A stretch of DNA of 64,000 nt from the NCBI RefSeq assembly GCF_003260975.1, contig NZ_CP030041.1, forward strand, positions 5,149,501-5,213,500, given 5' to 3'. A model generated the notes under the pieces. The model made no database searches and was not told the DNA's origin. It was given only the letters and a program-made list of their open reading frames with translations. The position numbers and the translations under genes were made by a program. The stretch is from Echinicola strongylocentroti (GTDB taxonomy: Bacteria; Bacteroidota; Bacteroidia; Cytophagales; Cyclobacteriaceae). How positions within the stretch are numbered: position 1 is the first letter of the stretch; the number at the start of each line of letters is the position of its first letter. This document shows positions 34,745 through 43,892 of the stretch, in pieces.

Positions 34745-37039
34745 ATGTGGCATAGGGTTTCGCACAGTTTTCCGGTACAATTGCTTAAGCTACACTTGAA
34801 AAAGAATTTAGCGCTGGTAGGGATTTGGGTGCTGTTGGTGTTGGTCTTTTCGGACAATTTTGGGAAAGTGCTAGGCATTCCGTATCTGTTTTTGGATCCA
34901 GAGTACCTGAATAGCGTGTCATGGATGGGGTTCTTTTTGATGGGGATAGGTTTTGCCGTTTTTACCATGGCCTTTCATATGACCACCTATATTATGGATG
35001 CCGCCAAGTTCCAGTTTTTGGCCACGCTTTCTCGGCCATTTATTCGGTTTTGTGTCAATAATAGCCTTATCCCATTGGTCGCTTACCTGATCTATATCGT
35101 TAATGTGATCACCTTTCAGACGGACAATATCAGTGAAGATGGTTGGGGGATATTCAGGTACCTGATAGGGTTCTTTGCAGGTAATTTGGTGATGTTTTTA
35201 TTGCTGTTTGGTTACTTTGCCGTGACCAACAAGGATTTCTTCGTCATGTTTACAGACACGTTGGACAAGCAGCTGAGAAAAGTGAAGGTGTCCCGTGCCA
35301 ATGTGATGAATAGATACAAGGACCGAAAACTGGCTAAGGGCTCAGTGACTACTTATTTGGATATCAACTTGCGACCTACTAAGGTCAGGGAGGACCTGGC
35401 GAGGTTTGAAGGGCATAAGCTGCTCAAGGTTTTTGATCAGAACCACCTTAATTTGGTTATTATAGAAGGTGTTTTGATATCTACGATTTTGTTCTTGGGT
35501 TTTTTTAGGGAAAATGAGTTCCTTCAGTTTCCGGCCGCAATGAGCGTCATGTTGATCTTGTCTATTTTGACCTTGTTGGTGGGGGCACTTACTTTTTGGT
35601 TGAGAAGTTGGTCTACTTTTGTGGTGATAGCCTTGTTTGTTTTACTCAATGCCAGCTCCAAGACTTCTTGGCTAAACCGGCCACACTCGGCTCTAGGGAT
35701 GGACTACAAAGCTGATAAAGCGTCTTATAACCTGGATCGTCTTCAGGCATTGCTGCATCCTGATACCTTAAAAAAAGACAAGCAGAAAACCTTGGAAATT
35801 TTGGAAAACTGGAGAAAAAAATTCCCGGAGAACCATCCTCCAAAAATGTTGCTGGTGGCCTGTAGTGGAGGTGGACAGCGTGCTGCTTTGTGGACATTGC
35901 ATGTCCTGCAGCAGATGCATTTGAGAAGCAAGGGGAAGTTCCTGTCGCATACCCAGCTGATTACAGGTGCCTCTGGAGGAGTTGTAGGTGCTGCTTTTTT
36001 TAGGGAGTTGTTCTTACGGGCACAGGATGATATATCCATGGATATCGCCGATCCTAAATACCTGAGCCAAATTTCCTCGGATAACCTTAACCCTATCATT
36101 TTTACACTGATGGTGAATGACCTTTTGATCAGGAATCAATACGTCCAATACAATGGCCGTCATTACCTTCAGGATCGAGGGTTTGCTTTTGAAAACCAAT
36201 TGAATATCAACACAGGAGGGATATTGGACAAGCCCCTTCATGCTTATGCTACACCGGAATATCAAGCAAAAATCCCCATGATGCCCGTGGCTCCCTTAAT
36301 AGTAAATGATGGGAGGAAGCTCTATATCTCACCCCACAGCATGAGCTATATGTGCGTGTCAGAACACTCCGATATCACTTTGGATGAAAAGAGCCAGGCG
36401 ATTGATTTTTTGAGGTTTTTTGAAAAGCAAGATGCCGAGGATTTGCGTTTTATCAGCGCACTTCGGATGGGGGCGACATTTCCCTTTATCACACCCAATA
36501 TCCAGTTGCCTTCTGATCCCCAGATGGAAATTATGGATTCGGGACTTTCAGATAATTTTGGGGTGAAGGATGCTTTGAGGTTTGTCAGTGTATTTGAAGA
36601 ATGGATTGCCCAAAATACCTCTGGAGTAGTTTTGGTGACGATCAGGGATTCTGAAAAGAACCTGGAGATAGAAAAAAAGACACCGCCTACCATCATGCAG
36701 AAACTGATCATTCCCCTGAAGAACATCTATGTAAACTGGGATAATGTACAGACCATCAATAATGAGACGATGTTCAATTATATGAAAAGTAAGGTAGACG
36801 TTGACTTTGAGCGAATCGAATTTGAGTATTCGACCAAGGATTTTTTGGCACGTCAAGGAGTGACCGACCTTTCAGGAGACGTGAAAAGCAAAGAGCTGGA
36901 AGTACAGCGTGCATCCCTCAATTGGCGGTTGACGACACGGGAAAAACGGGATATTTTAGAAAGTATCCACAGCTATCAAAACCAACAATCGCTGGATAGG
37001 TTGGAAGGAATAATGCTTGACGGCCCTGCGTTAAAATAG
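34745..37039 (+). CDS. Membrane-anchored patatin-like phospholipase
   Basis: About 764 residues from the ATG at 34745; a GTG at 34715 is in frame but less likely. The N-terminal ~300 residues hold several hydrophobic segments (about 21-36, 62-80, 108-125, 140-160, 237-253, 266-302). A C-terminal patatin domain starts near 365. Its oxyanion motif is SGGGQRA (374-380), the nucleophile Ser410 is in GASGG, and the second dyad residue is the Asp of MDSGLSDNFG. It is expected to hydrolyse acyl esters of phospholipids from the cytoplasmic side. Patatins are more often soluble or outer-membrane linked, so the multi-spanning N-terminus is notable. It stands alone and is convergent with the antiporter gene. 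Confidence 0.85.
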   Translation: MWHRVSHSFPVQLLKLHLKKNLALVGIWVLLVLVFSDNFGKVLGIPYLFLDPEYLNSVSWMGFFLMGIGFAVFTMAFHMTTYIMDAAKFQFLATLSRPFIRFCVNNSLIPLVAYLIYIVNVITFQTDNISEDGWGIFRYLIGFFAGNLVMFLLLFGYFAVTNKDFFVMFTDTLDKQLRKVKVSRANVMNRYKDRKLAKGSVTTYLDINLRPTKVREDLARFEGHKLLKVFDQNHLNLVIIEGVLISTILFLGFFRENEFLQFPAAMSVMLILSILTLLVGALTFWLRSWSTFVVIALFVLLNASSKTSWLNRPHSALGMDYKADKASYNLDRLQALLHPDTLKKDKQKTLEILENWRKKFPENHPPKMLLVACSGGGQRAALWTLHVLQQMHLRSKGKFLSHTQLITGASGGVVGAAFFRELFLRAQDDISMDIADPKYLSQISSDNLNPIIFTLMVNDLLIRNQYVQYNGRHYLQDRGFAFENQLNINTGGILDKPLHAYATPEYQAKIPMMPVAPLIVNDGRKLYISPHSMSYMCVSEHSDITLDEKSQAIDFLRFFEKQDAEDLRFISALRMGATFPFITPNIQLPSDPQMEIMDSGLSDNFGVKDALRFVSVFEEWIAQNTSGVVLVTIRDSEKNLEIEKKTPPTIMQKLIIPLKNIYVNWDNVQTINNETMFNYMKSKVDVDFERIEFEYSTKDFLARQGVTDLSGDVKSKELEVQRASLNWRLTTREKRDILESIHSYQNQQSLDRLEGIMLDGPALK

Positions 37040-37040
37040 C

Positions 37041-37070
37041 GCCATTGGTTTTACTCACCAATGGCTTTTT
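37041..37070 (+). terminator. Terminator of the patatin gene, overlapping the antiporter 3' end
   Basis: GCCATTGG / CCAATGGC with a 9-nt loop then five T residues. The right arm encodes the last residues (KAIGE) and stop of the convergent antiporter gene. Confidence 0.75.
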
Positions 37071-39069
37071 CGAATTCACTGAGTCCGTCTGGTTTTCCCA
37101 CCACATACACGATATCTCCAAATTTCAGTTTGGTATCGCCATCAATATGGGAGGTTGTTTGGCCTTCTCGCTTTAGCGCGACCAAGTTGACCCCCAAGGT
37201 CTCTCGTAAGTTGACTTTTTTGAGGGGTTTGTTGATGTATTGACCACTATCCCTGTCTACTTTTAGCGAAACGAAGTTGATTTCGGGAAGATCGATATTA
37301 AGCCTGTCCCGCCCTCTATTCTGTGTAGCACGGAACATTTCATAATTGTGTGACCTTACCTCTTCTGTAAAATCCTCAATGTCATCCTTGGCAATAAGGT
37401 ACTTGTTGAGTACACGAGTGAAAATTTCAATGGATGTTTCGAATTCCTCTGGGATGACTTCATTGGCTCCCATGGAGAGGTTGGCCGCTATTTCATTGAC
37501 ATAGCGGGTGCGGACGATGATGGAGGCGTTTTGGGTCAGGAGCCTGATGGCGGTGATGATGCTTTTAGTGGCGTCCGAATTGGAAATGGCGATCACTACC
37601 ACGCGGGATAAGTGGATATTTACATGTTTGAGCACCATTTCATTGGAGGCATCTCCATAAATAATAGGCTCTCCTTTTTCTCCTTCTGTCCGAACGGTTT
37701 CTGGATTCATCTCGATAATGGCGTAGGGGATTTTTGCCCTTTTGGCGGCCTTTGAAAGGTTACGGCCATTCAGTCCGTAACCAACGATGATCAGATGATC
37801 AGCCATTTCCTCACCCTCCATATTGGCCATGGAAATATTGCCAACGGGAGTGGTGAGGTGTGTTTTTAACTTTTGAGGAAGTGGAGCATCCAGCATTTTG
37901 AAGGCGAGTTTCTCTCGGTTTTTAATGACAAAAGGCGTTATGGCCATTGTCAAAATAGAAACAGCCAGAAAATACTGGTAGTGGGTTTGATTGATCAGGT
38001 CCATCTCCACCCCTTCCTGGGCCAGCAATAGGGAAAATTCCCCGATTTGGAAAATGGAGAATCCAACGATAAAGGCTTCCTTAAAATCTATCCCAATAGC
38101 GCGAACAGCGATGACGGTCATGGTAAATTTAAAAACCAGTACGAGCAGCAAAATGCCAAGGATAGTGTCGATATGCTGGAAGAGGAAGGTGACATCAAAC
38201 AACATTCCTACCGAAACAAAGAAAAAACTCAGGAAGATCTCCCTAAAGGGAAGGATTTTTCCTGTGGCATGGTGGCTGTACTCGGATTCGCTGATAATCA
38301 GTCCAGCCAAAAATGCGCCCAATCCCAGTGAAAGCCCCAAGAGCGAGGTCAAAAAGGCCACGGAAAAGCATATCACAATAATACTCAATAGAAACAGCTC
38401 TTCATTACGGGTTTTTGCCACCCAATACAGTAGCTGCGGGATGAGGTATTTGGCAGAAAGAATGGTGAAAAGAATTACCAATCCTCCTTTTACGGCCATG
38501 TAAAAGAGAGATAGCAGGATGTTTTCGGATTCACCAGCGAGCATGGGCGTGAAAAGCATCAGCGGGACTATGATGATGTCCTGAAAGATCAATATCGCCA
38601 AAATCGTTTTTCCCGATAGGTTATTGACCTGCCCGGTTTCTTGGAGTATTTTCAAGACAATAGCCGTACTGCTCAAGGCCAAAAGGAAACCAAAAAATAC
38701 TGCAACATTCCAATCAAAACCAAAGAAATAGGACGTGAGCGTGGCCACTAAGATAGTGAGGGCGACCTGTAATGAGCCTCCTAGAAATACCGCTTTCTTG
38801 ATGGACATGAGGCTCTTTAATGAAAACTCCATGCCGATCACAAATAGCAATAAGATGATGCCTATCTCAGAGAGTACATCCACTGTTGCGGAGGCATTGA
38901 CCAACGATAATCCATAAGGGCCGGCGATGGCACCTGTCAATAGGAACCCAATAATGGTAGGGATCTTCAGTCGGGTGAAAAGCATGATTACCAACGTGGC
39001 CAGACCAAAGATGATGACGATTTCTGGCAACATGGGGATGTCTGCAGAAGCAAGTAAGATACGGATCAT
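37051..39069 (-). CDS. CPA2-family cation:proton antiporter with TrkA regulatory domains
   Basis: About 672 residues from the ATG at 39069; an upstream in-frame ATG (39141) adds 24 residues without membrane character. The N-terminal ~390 residues form the 12-13 helix Na+/H+ exchanger domain (IPTIIGFLLTGAIAGPYGL, FQDIIIVPLML, FLAGLIISESEYSHH). Then come a Rossmann-type TrkA-N domain (HLIIVGYGLNGRNLSKAAK, IYGDASNEMVLKH) and a TrkA-C domain (LGVNLVALKREG). The layout is that of KefB/KefC and related K+ or Na+ efflux systems. The nucleotide-sensing domains gate transport. The exact ion is unknown. Confidence 0.9.
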   Translation of the reverse strand: MIRILLASADIPMLPEIVIIFGLATLVIMLFTRLKIPTIIGFLLTGAIAGPYGLSLVNASATVDVLSEIGIILLLFVIGMEFSLKSLMSIKKAVFLGGSLQVALTILVATLTSYFFGFDWNVAVFFGFLLALSSTAIVLKILQETGQVNNLSGKTILAILIFQDIIIVPLMLFTPMLAGESENILLSLFYMAVKGGLVILFTILSAKYLIPQLLYWVAKTRNEELFLLSIIVICFSVAFLTSLLGLSLGLGAFLAGLIISESEYSHHATGKILPFREIFLSFFFVSVGMLFDVTFLFQHIDTILGILLLVLVFKFTMTVIAVRAIGIDFKEAFIVGFSIFQIGEFSLLLAQEGVEMDLINQTHYQYFLAVSILTMAITPFVIKNREKLAFKMLDAPLPQKLKTHLTTPVGNISMANMEGEEMADHLIIVGYGLNGRNLSKAAKRAKIPYAIIEMNPETVRTEGEKGEPIIYGDASNEMVLKHVNIHLSRVVVIAISNSDATKSIITAIRLLTQNASIIVRTRYVNEIAANLSMGANEVIPEEFETSIEIFTRVLNKYLIAKDDIEDFTEEVRSHNYEMFRATQNRGRDRLNIDLPEINFVSLKVDRDSGQYINKPLKKVNLRETLGVNLVALKREGQTTSHIDGDTKLKFGDIVYVVGKPDGLSEFEKAIGE

Positions 39070-39150
39070 TTGTAAGGGTTTGGTATATAAAAATCTATGT
39101 AAAAATACAACAACATTATTGATTTTCTTCAATTCTGGCAAAAAATGCCT

Positions 39151-39645
39151 TTAGTAGGAAAAGCCGAGTCGTTTGTAAATAAAATGCATTAGCCAAGCCG
39201 GACCGATCAATAAAAACTGAACGTCTTTAAGGAAGGAAGGTTTTTTGCCTTCTATTTTATGACCATAGAATTGAATAACCCAAGAGACCAAAAATATAAC
39301 AATACACACCGACCAAAGGGGTACTGGAGAGATGATGGTGATAAAATTGGCAAAAAACAAGCAGAGTGCTGAGAACAAAAACATGCCCAATGACAAAGGT
39401 GGTGAAAGGGTATAGTAATAGAACAAGATAACCATCAAAACCAGCGTGGCCCAATTGGCAAAGGATCCCATATAACCCTGCAAAAAGCTTATCGGACCCG
39501 CAGGGATGCTGTAAATAAGCCCCACCACGCTGAAGAAAATTGCAGGCACACAAAACCAGTGGATCACTTTATTGGTTGGGTTTTGATGGCTTATACCATA
39601 TTCTTCTAATAATTGATCAATTTTTCTTAAGTTAGTTTGCGCCAT
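39151..39645 (-). CDS. Mpo1/DUF962-family membrane protein
   Basis: A 164-residue protein with four predicted helices (about 30-48, 57-77, 83-101, 106-124). It carries the DUF962 hallmark segments: SHQNPTNKVIHWFCVP near the N-terminus and QFYGHKIEGKKPSFLKDVQ followed by LLIGPAWLM. In yeast the family member Mpo1 is an Fe-dependent dioxygenase that removes one carbon from 2-hydroxy fatty acids; the histidines in these motifs are conserved here. A comparable role in bacterial lipid metabolism is inference. It lies 81 bp upstream of the antiporter gene on the same strand. Confidence 0.85.
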   Translation of the reverse strand: MAQTNLRKIDQLLEEYGISHQNPTNKVIHWFCVPAIFFSVVGLIYSIPAGPISFLQGYMGSFANWATLVLMVILFYYYTLSPPLSLGMFLFSALCLFFANFITIISPVPLWSVCIVIFLVSWVIQFYGHKIEGKKPSFLKDVQFLLIGPAWLMHFIYKRLGFSY

Positions 39646-39727
39646 GGCCTTAAGTATGCTAAAACAATCATAATACAGGTCAATAATTTAATAATTCTTC
39701 ACGTAAAAGGCACTAAATAAGAAAAAT

Positions 39728-40843
39728 ATGTTGAGCTATTGGGAAAAGAAGAACCTCATCCAGTATGATCTGACCATAGTGGGAGCGGGGTTTGTCGGGC
39801 TTTCTACGGCCATCCATTATAAAGAAAAATACCCCGGTCGATCCGTGTTGGTGTTGGAAAGAGGGGTGTTTCCGAGCGGGGCAAGTACGCGGAATGCAGG
39901 TTTTGCCTGTTTCGGGAGCTTAACGGAGATTGCTGGAGATTTGGAAAGTTACCCAGAGGAAGAAGTTTTTGCCCTCGTGACCAAGAGAAGGATGGGGATC
40001 AAAAACATCCGCAGGGTTTTTGGAGATGAGGCGATCGATTATTCATCTAACGGAGGTTTTGACCTGATCAGGGAGCAAGAGCTCCGTTTCATGGATAAAA
40101 TGGATGCGATCAATGCGCTGCTCAGTCCTGTTTTTGGATCCAATGTTTTTGAAGAAGTAGCTCACCAGTCTTATGGTTTTTCTGATCAAATCAGCCATTT
40201 GGTAAAAAATAAATTTGAGGGCCAACTTGATCCTGCAAAATACATCCAGTGCCTATGGCGGAAGTGCCGTGAGCTAGACATCAATGTGCTTACGGGCGCA
40301 GAGGTGGTGAAGCTCGACGAAGACAATTGTCGCACATATGTCAAGTCCTTTTACGGAGAGGAGATCGCTTTTCAGAGTCGGCTCATCGGTCTCTGCTCCA
40401 ATGCTTTCATCAGGCAGCTGCATGAAGGGGTGAACATTAAGCCAGGAAGAGGCATGATCATGGTCAGCGAGCCGCTACAGGATTTTGACATGAAGGGTAC
40501 TTTTCATATGGATAGGGGATACATTTATTTTAGGAATGTGGATGGACGTCTTCTGGTGGGAGGTGGTAGAAATATCTCCGAAGAGGATGAAATTACCACA
40601 GACAGGGGAATAAATGAGGATATTAAGGCTTATCTTCAGTCGGTCACCAGTGAAACCATCTTTCCCGAAAAGAAGATTGTCTGGGATATGGAATGGTCGG
40701 GTACCATGGCCTTTGGAGAGACAAAAAAGCCTATTGTCAAGCAAATTAATCCCAGAGTGGCCGTCGGTGTGAGACTGGGAGGAATGGGAGTGGCCCTAGG
40801 ATGGGAAACCGGAAAAGATCTAGCGAGTTTACTTGGAGACTGA
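39728..40843 (+). CDS. FAD-dependent oxidoreductase, DAO/glycine-oxidase type
   Basis: A 371-residue flavoprotein with the GxGxxG fold start LTIVGAGFVGLSTAIHY and ERG acid at the end of strand 2, then GASTRNAGFACFGS, which suits the isoalloxazine contact loop. The C-terminal part holds NVDGRLLVGGGRNISEED and VAVGVRLGGMGVALGWETG, typical of the D-amino-acid oxidase superfamily. Likely substrate is a secondary or D-amine, unknown. No signal peptide. It precedes nhaC by about 145 bp on the same strand; cotranscription is uncertain. Confidence 0.86.
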   Translation: MLSYWEKKNLIQYDLTIVGAGFVGLSTAIHYKEKYPGRSVLVLERGVFPSGASTRNAGFACFGSLTEIAGDLESYPEEEVFALVTKRRMGIKNIRRVFGDEAIDYSSNGGFDLIREQELRFMDKMDAINALLSPVFGSNVFEEVAHQSYGFSDQISHLVKNKFEGQLDPAKYIQCLWRKCRELDINVLTGAEVVKLDEDNCRTYVKSFYGEEIAFQSRLIGLCSNAFIRQLHEGVNIKPGRGMIMVSEPLQDFDMKGTFHMDRGYIYFRNVDGRLLVGGGRNISEEDEITTDRGINEDIKAYLQSVTSETIFPEKKIVWDMEWSGTMAFGETKKPIVKQINPRVAVGVRLGGMGVALGWETGKDLASLLGD

Positions 40844-40989
40844 TTAAATGATATTTTTTGCTAATTTTATGTTTCTTTAGAAAAAGTGTGAATGCACTGA
40901 TGGGAACCTTTACTGTTCCGATCAATCTTCTTTTCATACGATCAGGATAACGACTAAACTGAGATCCATTATACAGTAAACGCATTTCA

Positions 40990-42471
40990 ATGACGAAACC
41001 TCAACAAAAAGCCAGTCTGTGGGAGGCGATGGTCCCCATCTTATTTCTTATCATTTTGTTGGTCATCAATATCCGGATTTTTGGGACCGACAGCCTGTCT
41101 GGCTCCAATCAGATGGTATTGATCCTTTCGTCAGGCGTAGCTTCGCTAATAGCTCTTTTTAGGCTGAAGATAAGTTGGGATACTTTACAAAAAGGTATTG
41201 TCAATAGCATCAGTGCTGCGATGCCATCCATTCTGATATTACTGCTGATAGGTGCCTTGGCAGGTACTTGGCTGTTGAGTGGTATCGTCCCGGCAATGAT
41301 CTATTATGGGCTAAAGATCCTCAATCCAGGGATATTTTTACTCGCAGCTTGCGTGGTGAGTGCGATTGTGTCAATAGCTACAGGCAGTAGTTGGACCACT
41401 GTTGCCACGGTGGGGGTGGCACTGCTTGGTATAGGCAGGGCCTTGGGATTTGAAGAAGGAGTGATAGCGGGAGCGATTATTTCGGGAGCTTATTTTGGTG
41501 ATAAGATGTCGCCCCTTTCAGATACGACTAATTTGGCCCCGGCGATGGCAGGTACTGACCTGTTTACACACATCAGACACATGACCAAAACGACGGTTCC
41601 TTCTATTTTGATAACATTGGTCATATTTGGGGTTTTGGGTTTTACGATCAGTGTGAACGGATCCGTGGAGCAGGTAAAAGATATCTCAGAAGTGATCTCC
41701 TCCAAGTTTAATATTAATGGGTGGCTTTTTATTGTTCCGGTATTGGTGCTGGGAATGATCATTAAAAAAGTACCCGCGGTGCCTGCTTTATTAGTGGGGG
41801 CTTTGCTAGGGGGTGTCTTTGCGGTGATTTTTCAGCCGCAGATCATAGAAAGTATCGCTGTGGAGCCAAATGCTGGATATATGTACCAATCATTCAAGGC
41901 GGTAATGATGTCCTTGTATGGTGATATCAGTATTTCTACCAGTAATGAAATGGTCAATGAGCTGCTTTCTACCGGCGGGATGGCAGGAATGCTATTTACC
42001 ATCTGGTTGATTATCAGTGCGATGATTTTTGGTGGGGTAATGGAGGAAAGCGGAATGCTTCTGGTCATTGCTGAAGCAGTGATCAGAAAAGTACATTCCC
42101 TAGGTTCTTTGATAGCCTCCACCGCTGCGACCTGTGTGTTCTTCAACCTGACCACTTCGGATCAGTATTTGGCGATATTGGTACCAGGAAGAATGTATGC
42201 CGATATTTATAAAAAGAGAGGATTGAAAGGCGAAAATCTAAGCAGGACATTGGAGGACAGTGCTACCGTTACTTCGGTGCTGGTGCCGTGGAATACCTGT
42301 GGTGCCACACAGGCCTCAGTACTTGGGGTCGCCACCATTGCGTATGCTCCGTACTGTTTTTTTAATATCATCAGTCCCTTTATGACGATACTTTATGGAT
42401 ACCTTAAGCTGGGTATCAACTATTACTCAGAGGAAGAAATGAGAGAAATTCAAAAAGAACTGGCCGTATGA
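40990..42471 (+). CDS. nhaC: Na+/H+ antiporter, NhaC family
   Basis: A 493-residue integral membrane protein with about 12 helices. Recognisable family segments are SIATGSSWTTVATVGVALLGIG, GAYFGDKMSPLSDTTNLAPA (a hallmark of NhaC), and LEDSATVTSVLVPWNTCGATQ near the C-terminus. It exports sodium in exchange for protons, consistent with a marine lifestyle; some relatives exchange malate/lactate. Its stop codon overlaps the start of the exonuclease gene (ATGA at 42468-42471). Confidence 0.93.
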   Translation: MTKPQQKASLWEAMVPILFLIILLVINIRIFGTDSLSGSNQMVLILSSGVASLIALFRLKISWDTLQKGIVNSISAAMPSILILLLIGALAGTWLLSGIVPAMIYYGLKILNPGIFLLAACVVSAIVSIATGSSWTTVATVGVALLGIGRALGFEEGVIAGAIISGAYFGDKMSPLSDTTNLAPAMAGTDLFTHIRHMTKTTVPSILITLVIFGVLGFTISVNGSVEQVKDISEVISSKFNINGWLFIVPVLVLGMIIKKVPAVPALLVGALLGGVFAVIFQPQIIESIAVEPNAGYMYQSFKAVMMSLYGDISISTSNEMVNELLSTGGMAGMLFTIWLIISAMIFGGVMEESGMLLVIAEAVIRKVHSLGSLIASTAATCVFFNLTTSDQYLAILVPGRMYADIYKKRGLKGENLSRTLEDSATVTSVLVPWNTCGATQASVLGVATIAYAPYCFFNIISPFMTILYGYLKLGINYYSEEEMREIQKELAV

Positions 42472-43079
42472 TTCCATATAAAATAAGCAAAGACGAAGTA
42501 AATGAACTTCCCTTGGGGCATTTTGAAGGAGATATTGTGTTGATCGAAGATGAAAAATTGGTACCTGAGGCTGTAGAAGAATTAAGTAAATATTCAAAGA
42601 TCGGATTTGATACCGAAACACGGCCGTCTTTTCGTAAAGGGGTTCATCATGAAGTTTCCCTTTTGCAGTTAAGTACACCTGAAAAGGCTTTTTTGTTCCG
42701 GTTAAACCATGTTGGCTTTCCATCGTCGGTAAGGAGGATTTTGGAGGATCCCAATCGGGTAAAAATAGGCGCAGCAGTTAGGGACGATATCAAAGCCCTC
42801 AAAAAACTGGAGCCTTCTTTTAGTCAAGCAAGTTTCTTTGACCTTAATGAAGAGCTGAAAAAAGTAGGCTTTCACAATGTAGGCGTCAGAAACCTGAGTG
42901 CAATGGTGCTCAACATCCGGATATCCAAGTCGGAGCAGGTGTCCAACTGGGAGGCTGAGGAGTTGACCCCCAAGCAGCAGCTGTATGCCGCCACTGATGC
43001 CTGGGCCTGCTTGGAGATTTTCAATGAACTTTACCGAAAAGGCTATTTGGACAACTTGTTTTCTAATCAGTCTTCTTGA
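42468..43079 (+). CDS. 3'-5' exonuclease domain protein, RNase D-like
   Basis: A 203-residue protein consisting essentially of a DEDDy exonuclease domain. Motif I is IGFDTETRPSF (Asp/Glu), motif II is in VGAAVRDDIKAL-type sequence IGAAVRDDIKALKKL, and motif III is YAATDAWACLEIF (Tyr-x3-Asp). It lacks the HRDC domains of full-length RNase D (about 370 residues), so it is a stand-alone exonuclease. The target is unknown; RNA or DNA ends are possible. It is translationally coupled to nhaC, an unlikely functional partner, and its last 17 bp overlap the 3' end of the convergent yigZ-like gene. Confidence 0.88.
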   Translation: MIPYKISKDEVNELPLGHFEGDIVLIEDEKLVPEAVEELSKYSKIGFDTETRPSFRKGVHHEVSLLQLSTPEKAFLFRLNHVGFPSSVRRILEDPNRVKIGAAVRDDIKALKKLEPSFSQASFFDLNEELKKVGFHNVGVRNLSAMVLNIRISKSEQVSNWEAEELTPKQQLYAATDAWACLEIFNELYRKGYLDNLFSNQSS

Positions 43080-43659
43080 ATGAAGGAATATCTTCAAGTT
43101 TGGTAGTGACTTCTTCCCAAAGCTTCTCTCTGATCCTTAGCGTCATGCTACAGGTGTTGTCAAAATCTTGCTTGATGATCTCAAGGTCATAATCCTTTAT
43201 CAGTCGCATGACATCGTTCATGTCGAGGTAATCAAATCGAAAACAGATCTTTTTGGTGACGATGGCCGTTACGATTTCATTTGCTGTGATGGCCTCGGCG
43301 GCAGCGGTCTTATAGGCAGTGATCAGTCCACCCACACCAAGCTTGGTACCTCCAAAATACCGAATTACAACAATCAGTACATCACTGAGCTCATGGGAAC
43401 GGATTTGGCCTAAAATGGGGTCGCCAGCGGAGTGATTGGGCTCACCGTCATCATTGGCACGAAACTGTGACTGGTCTTTTCCTAGGATATAAGCATAGCA
43501 GTGGTGCCGGGCATCGTAGTATTTTTTTTTAAGGCCTTCCAGCCGTTCCTTGATTTCATCTTCATCCTGAACAGGATAAGCAAAGGCCAAAAACTTACTT
43601 CCTTTTTCTTTGTATAAGCCCTCTGAAGTGTTCTTCAGTGTAAAAAAGGTATCATCCAT
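43063..43659 (-). CDS. YigZ/IMPACT-family protein
   Basis: A 198-residue protein with the UPF0029 N-terminal domain: KEKGSKFLAFAYPV, DARHHCYAYILG, DDGEPNHSAGDPILGQI and VVIRYFGGTKLGVGGLI are the conserved blocks. A ferredoxin-like C-terminal domain (DUF1949) follows. In eukaryotes IMPACT tunes translation control by Gcn2; the role of bacterial YigZ is not settled. It has its own promoter at 43696-43726. Its 3' end overlaps the convergent exonuclease gene by 17 bp. Confidence 0.92.
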   Translation of the reverse strand: MDDTFFTLKNTSEGLYKEKGSKFLAFAYPVQDEDEIKERLEGLKKKYYDARHHCYAYILGKDQSQFRANDDGEPNHSAGDPILGQIRSHELSDVLIVVIRYFGGTKLGVGGLITAYKTAAAEAITANEIVTAIVTKKICFRFDYLDMNDVMRLIKDYDLEIIKQDFDNTCSMTLRIREKLWEEVTTKLEDIPSFKKTD

Positions 43660-43695
43660 TCATCACGGGTTTTGGTAAGGGGTATAAACAGCATC

Positions 43696-43726
43696 CAAAA
43701 GTAAATGTTGCATGATGAAATGGCAA
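43696..43726 (-). promoter_or_regulatory. Promoter of the yigZ-like gene
   Basis: On the minus strand: TTG (43726-43724), 20-nt spacer, TACTTTTG (43703-43696), an exact match to the Bacteroidota consensus. Transcription would start near 43690, about 30 nt before the ATG. Confidence 0.65.
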
Positions 43727-43892
43727 AAATGCGGAGATGTTTCCAATAACAAATGTGCTGGTTTTGCCCTGAATGTTAAGCTTGGGCTATTATTTTTTTA
43801 ATTCTTGTAACGAAGGGACGGAGTGCAGCAGGTTTTTGTTTAAATTAGCTTTTGAAGTGAGTTTTTGTATTTCAACCCATAATAAGGCACCC

